Shown piece after piece: positions 63,161 through 64,000 of a stretch of DNA of 64,000 nt. Origin of the DNA: Ensifer adhaerens (GTDB taxonomy: Bacteria > Pseudomonadota > Alphaproteobacteria > Rhizobiales > Rhizobiaceae); NCBI RefSeq assembly GCF_002940685.1, contig NZ_PNFP01000021.1, positions 1 to 64,000 on the forward strand, in the 5' to 3' direction. How positions within the stretch are numbered: the first letter of the stretch is position 1; every line of letters begins with the position of its first letter. A program made the position numbers and the translations under genes. Under the pieces are notes generated by a model. The model was not told the DNA's origin, did no database searches, and saw only the letters and a list, made by a program, of their open reading frames with translations.

Positions 63161-63829
63161 CTATCGGCCGACAAACTGTAACAATTCGCCCATGTCGTCA
63201 AACAGCACGTCGGGACTGAGAGCGGCGAGACTTTGCCGGTGCTTGTCGGTGCGCGCGTGGCTGCCGCCGGCAAACGCAAAGACCCGCATGCCCGCGGCCT
63301 TCGCCGCTTCGATGCCGGCCGGACTGTCCTCGACCACGATGCAGTCGTGAGGATCGAAGCCCATCTGGCGGCTTGCGTGGAGAAAGAGATCCGGTGCCGG
63401 CTTGCCGTGCCTCACCATGGTGGCGGAGAAGATGTTGGGCTCGAAGAGGTCGATGAGCCCGGTAACGGTCAGCGACAGCCGGATGCGTTCTGGCTGGCTG
63501 GACGAGGCGACACAGCATGCACCCTTCAGGCCCTCGACGGCCTCCCGGATGCCACCGATCGGCTGGAGTTCGGTGCGAAAGCGCTGATAGAGGCGCAGGC
63601 GCATGCCCTCAAGGAAAGCGTCGTCGGTCGCAAGCCCGTATTCGTCATGCAGGATCGCCGACATGCTCTTCAGGCTGCGCCCGAGGAAGCGGTCGTTCGC
63701 CTCCTCCGTCGTCATGGAAACGCCGGCGGCCGAGAGCACATCCACCAGCACCTCCAGCGAGATCGGTTCGCTATCGACGAGCACCCCGTCGCAATCGAAG
63801 ATCACCAGCCCGGACGCCGCATCCGCCAT
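63161..63829 (-). CDS. HAD-superfamily phosphatase (beta-phosphoglucomutase-like)
   Basis: 222 residues. DxD nucleophile motif FDCDGVLVDSE (Asp12/Asp14), motif II Ser in VASSSQP, motif III Lys in HGKPAPDLFL and motif IV VEDSPAGIEAA. Cap subdomain of the PGM/phosphoglycolate type. Between the FGGY kinase and the mtlK-like gene; probably dephosphorylates a sugar or polyol phosphate. Confidence 0.9.
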   Translation of the reverse strand: MADAASGLVIFDCDGVLVDSEPISLEVLVDVLSAAGVSMTTEEANDRFLGRSLKSMSAILHDEYGLATDDAFLEGMRLRLYQRFRTELQPIGGIREAVEGLKGACCVASSSQPERIRLSLTVTGLIDLFEPNIFSATMVRHGKPAPDLFLHASRQMGFDPHDCIVVEDSPAGIEAAKAAGMRVFAFAGGSHARTDKHRQSLAALSPDVLFDDMGELLQFVGR

Positions 63830-63835
63830 CGCACT

Positions 63836-64000
63836 CTATCCCTCAAGCTTGCCGTCCAGATAAAGCTGGAGCGTAGCGCGCGTACCCTTTTCCCAGAGGG
63901 TTTTCAATGCATGGGCGAAACGACGGCGGAAGAGGTCGGAGCGCGCGACGTCGCCGAAGATGTCGCCGAGGGCCAGAAAGGCCATCGGATCGTCCTTGGC
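63836..64000 (-). CDS. Polyol dehydrogenase (MtlK-like), C-terminal fragment
   Basis: Only the last 54 codons are in the window; the rest lies beyond 64000. The tail (MAFLALGDIFGDVARSDLFR then ...ALKTLWEKGTRATLQLYLDG) matches the C-terminal helix of the mannitol/polyol dehydrogenase family. Six bases separate its stop from the HAD gene start. The mtlK name is inferred from locus order with HAD and FGGY genes and would need the upstream part to confirm. Confidence 0.7.
   Translation of the reverse strand, partial: AKDDPMAFLALGDIFGDVARSDLFRRRFAHALKTLWEKGTRATLQLYLDGKLEG

Overview
The window is a high-GC alphaproteobacterial segment that reads as Ensifer/Sinorhizobium (Rhizobiales). The evidence is the set of loci: chvE-gguABC with gbpR, idhA with IolR-type sites, xylFHG, thuEFGKAB with thuR, hemP-hmuSTUV with RirA-type iron boxes, and the general stress response module rpoE2/nepR/phyR next to a polyol (mtlK-type) locus. 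Coding density is high and nearly every gene has long antisense shadow frames. No rRNA, CRISPR array or intact insertion sequence is visible.

Layout. (1) 1-16.7 kb, sugar uptake and oxidation: aldehyde dehydrogenase (cut by the window edge), gguC, gguB, gguA and chvE on the minus strand, gbpR divergent; a degenerate J-domain gene and a small membrane gene; idhA with two IolR-type palindromes; an MHYT-PAS-GGDEF-EAL protein; a ROK regulator divergent from xylF-xylH-xylG, with two matching palindromes between them. (2) 16.8-19.1 kb, a small islet starting at tRNA-Arg(CCG): a possible insertion-sequence end remnant, a 32-codon ORF, a 371-aa protein of unknown function and a DUF4365 (PD-(D/E)XK-like) protein. 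This is the best candidate for an undescribed, possibly defensive, system. (3) 19.1-21.7 kb, envelope genes (OmpA-type lipoprotein, L,D-transpeptidase), a small exported protein and a YbaK-type deacylase. (4) 21.7-31.8 kb, a biosynthetic cluster for an unusual CDP-linked deoxy sugar: RfbC-type epimerase, CmcI-like enzyme, GNAT, WbqC, PhyH-type dioxygenase, methyltransferase, DegT aminotransferase, rfbF, rfbG, C-methyltransferase and a glycosyltransferase-like protein.

(5) 31.8-38.2 kb, a dipeptidase plus a complete Dpp/Opp-type peptide ABC transporter, with most genes overlapping by four bases. (6) 38.5-47.5 kb, an alpha/beta-hydrolase lipoprotein, then thuBAKGFE and divergent thuR for trehalose-type disaccharides. 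(7) 47.5-49.3 kb, an SMR exporter with its TetR regulator, a truncated hemoglobin and a DUF423 membrane protein. (8) 49.4-56.4 kb, iron and heme: an IsdG-like monooxygenase operon with a DUF2325 gene, tonB, a small exported protein, hemP and hmuSTUV; TGA-N9-TCA boxes lie upstream of two of these transcription units.

(9) 56.6-61 kb, stress: a DUF883 protein, a membrane protein, a GAF-PAS-HWE histidine kinase, RpoE2 (EcfG), NepR and PhyR, with back-to-back EcfG-type promoters between nepR and phyR. (10) 61.4-64 kb, an FGGY kinase, a HAD phosphatase and the end of an mtlK-like polyol dehydrogenase, cut by the window edge. Much of the window is transport feeding central carbon metabolism (xylose, galactose/arabinose-type sugars, inositol, trehalose, peptides, heme), with regulators placed divergently beside their targets.
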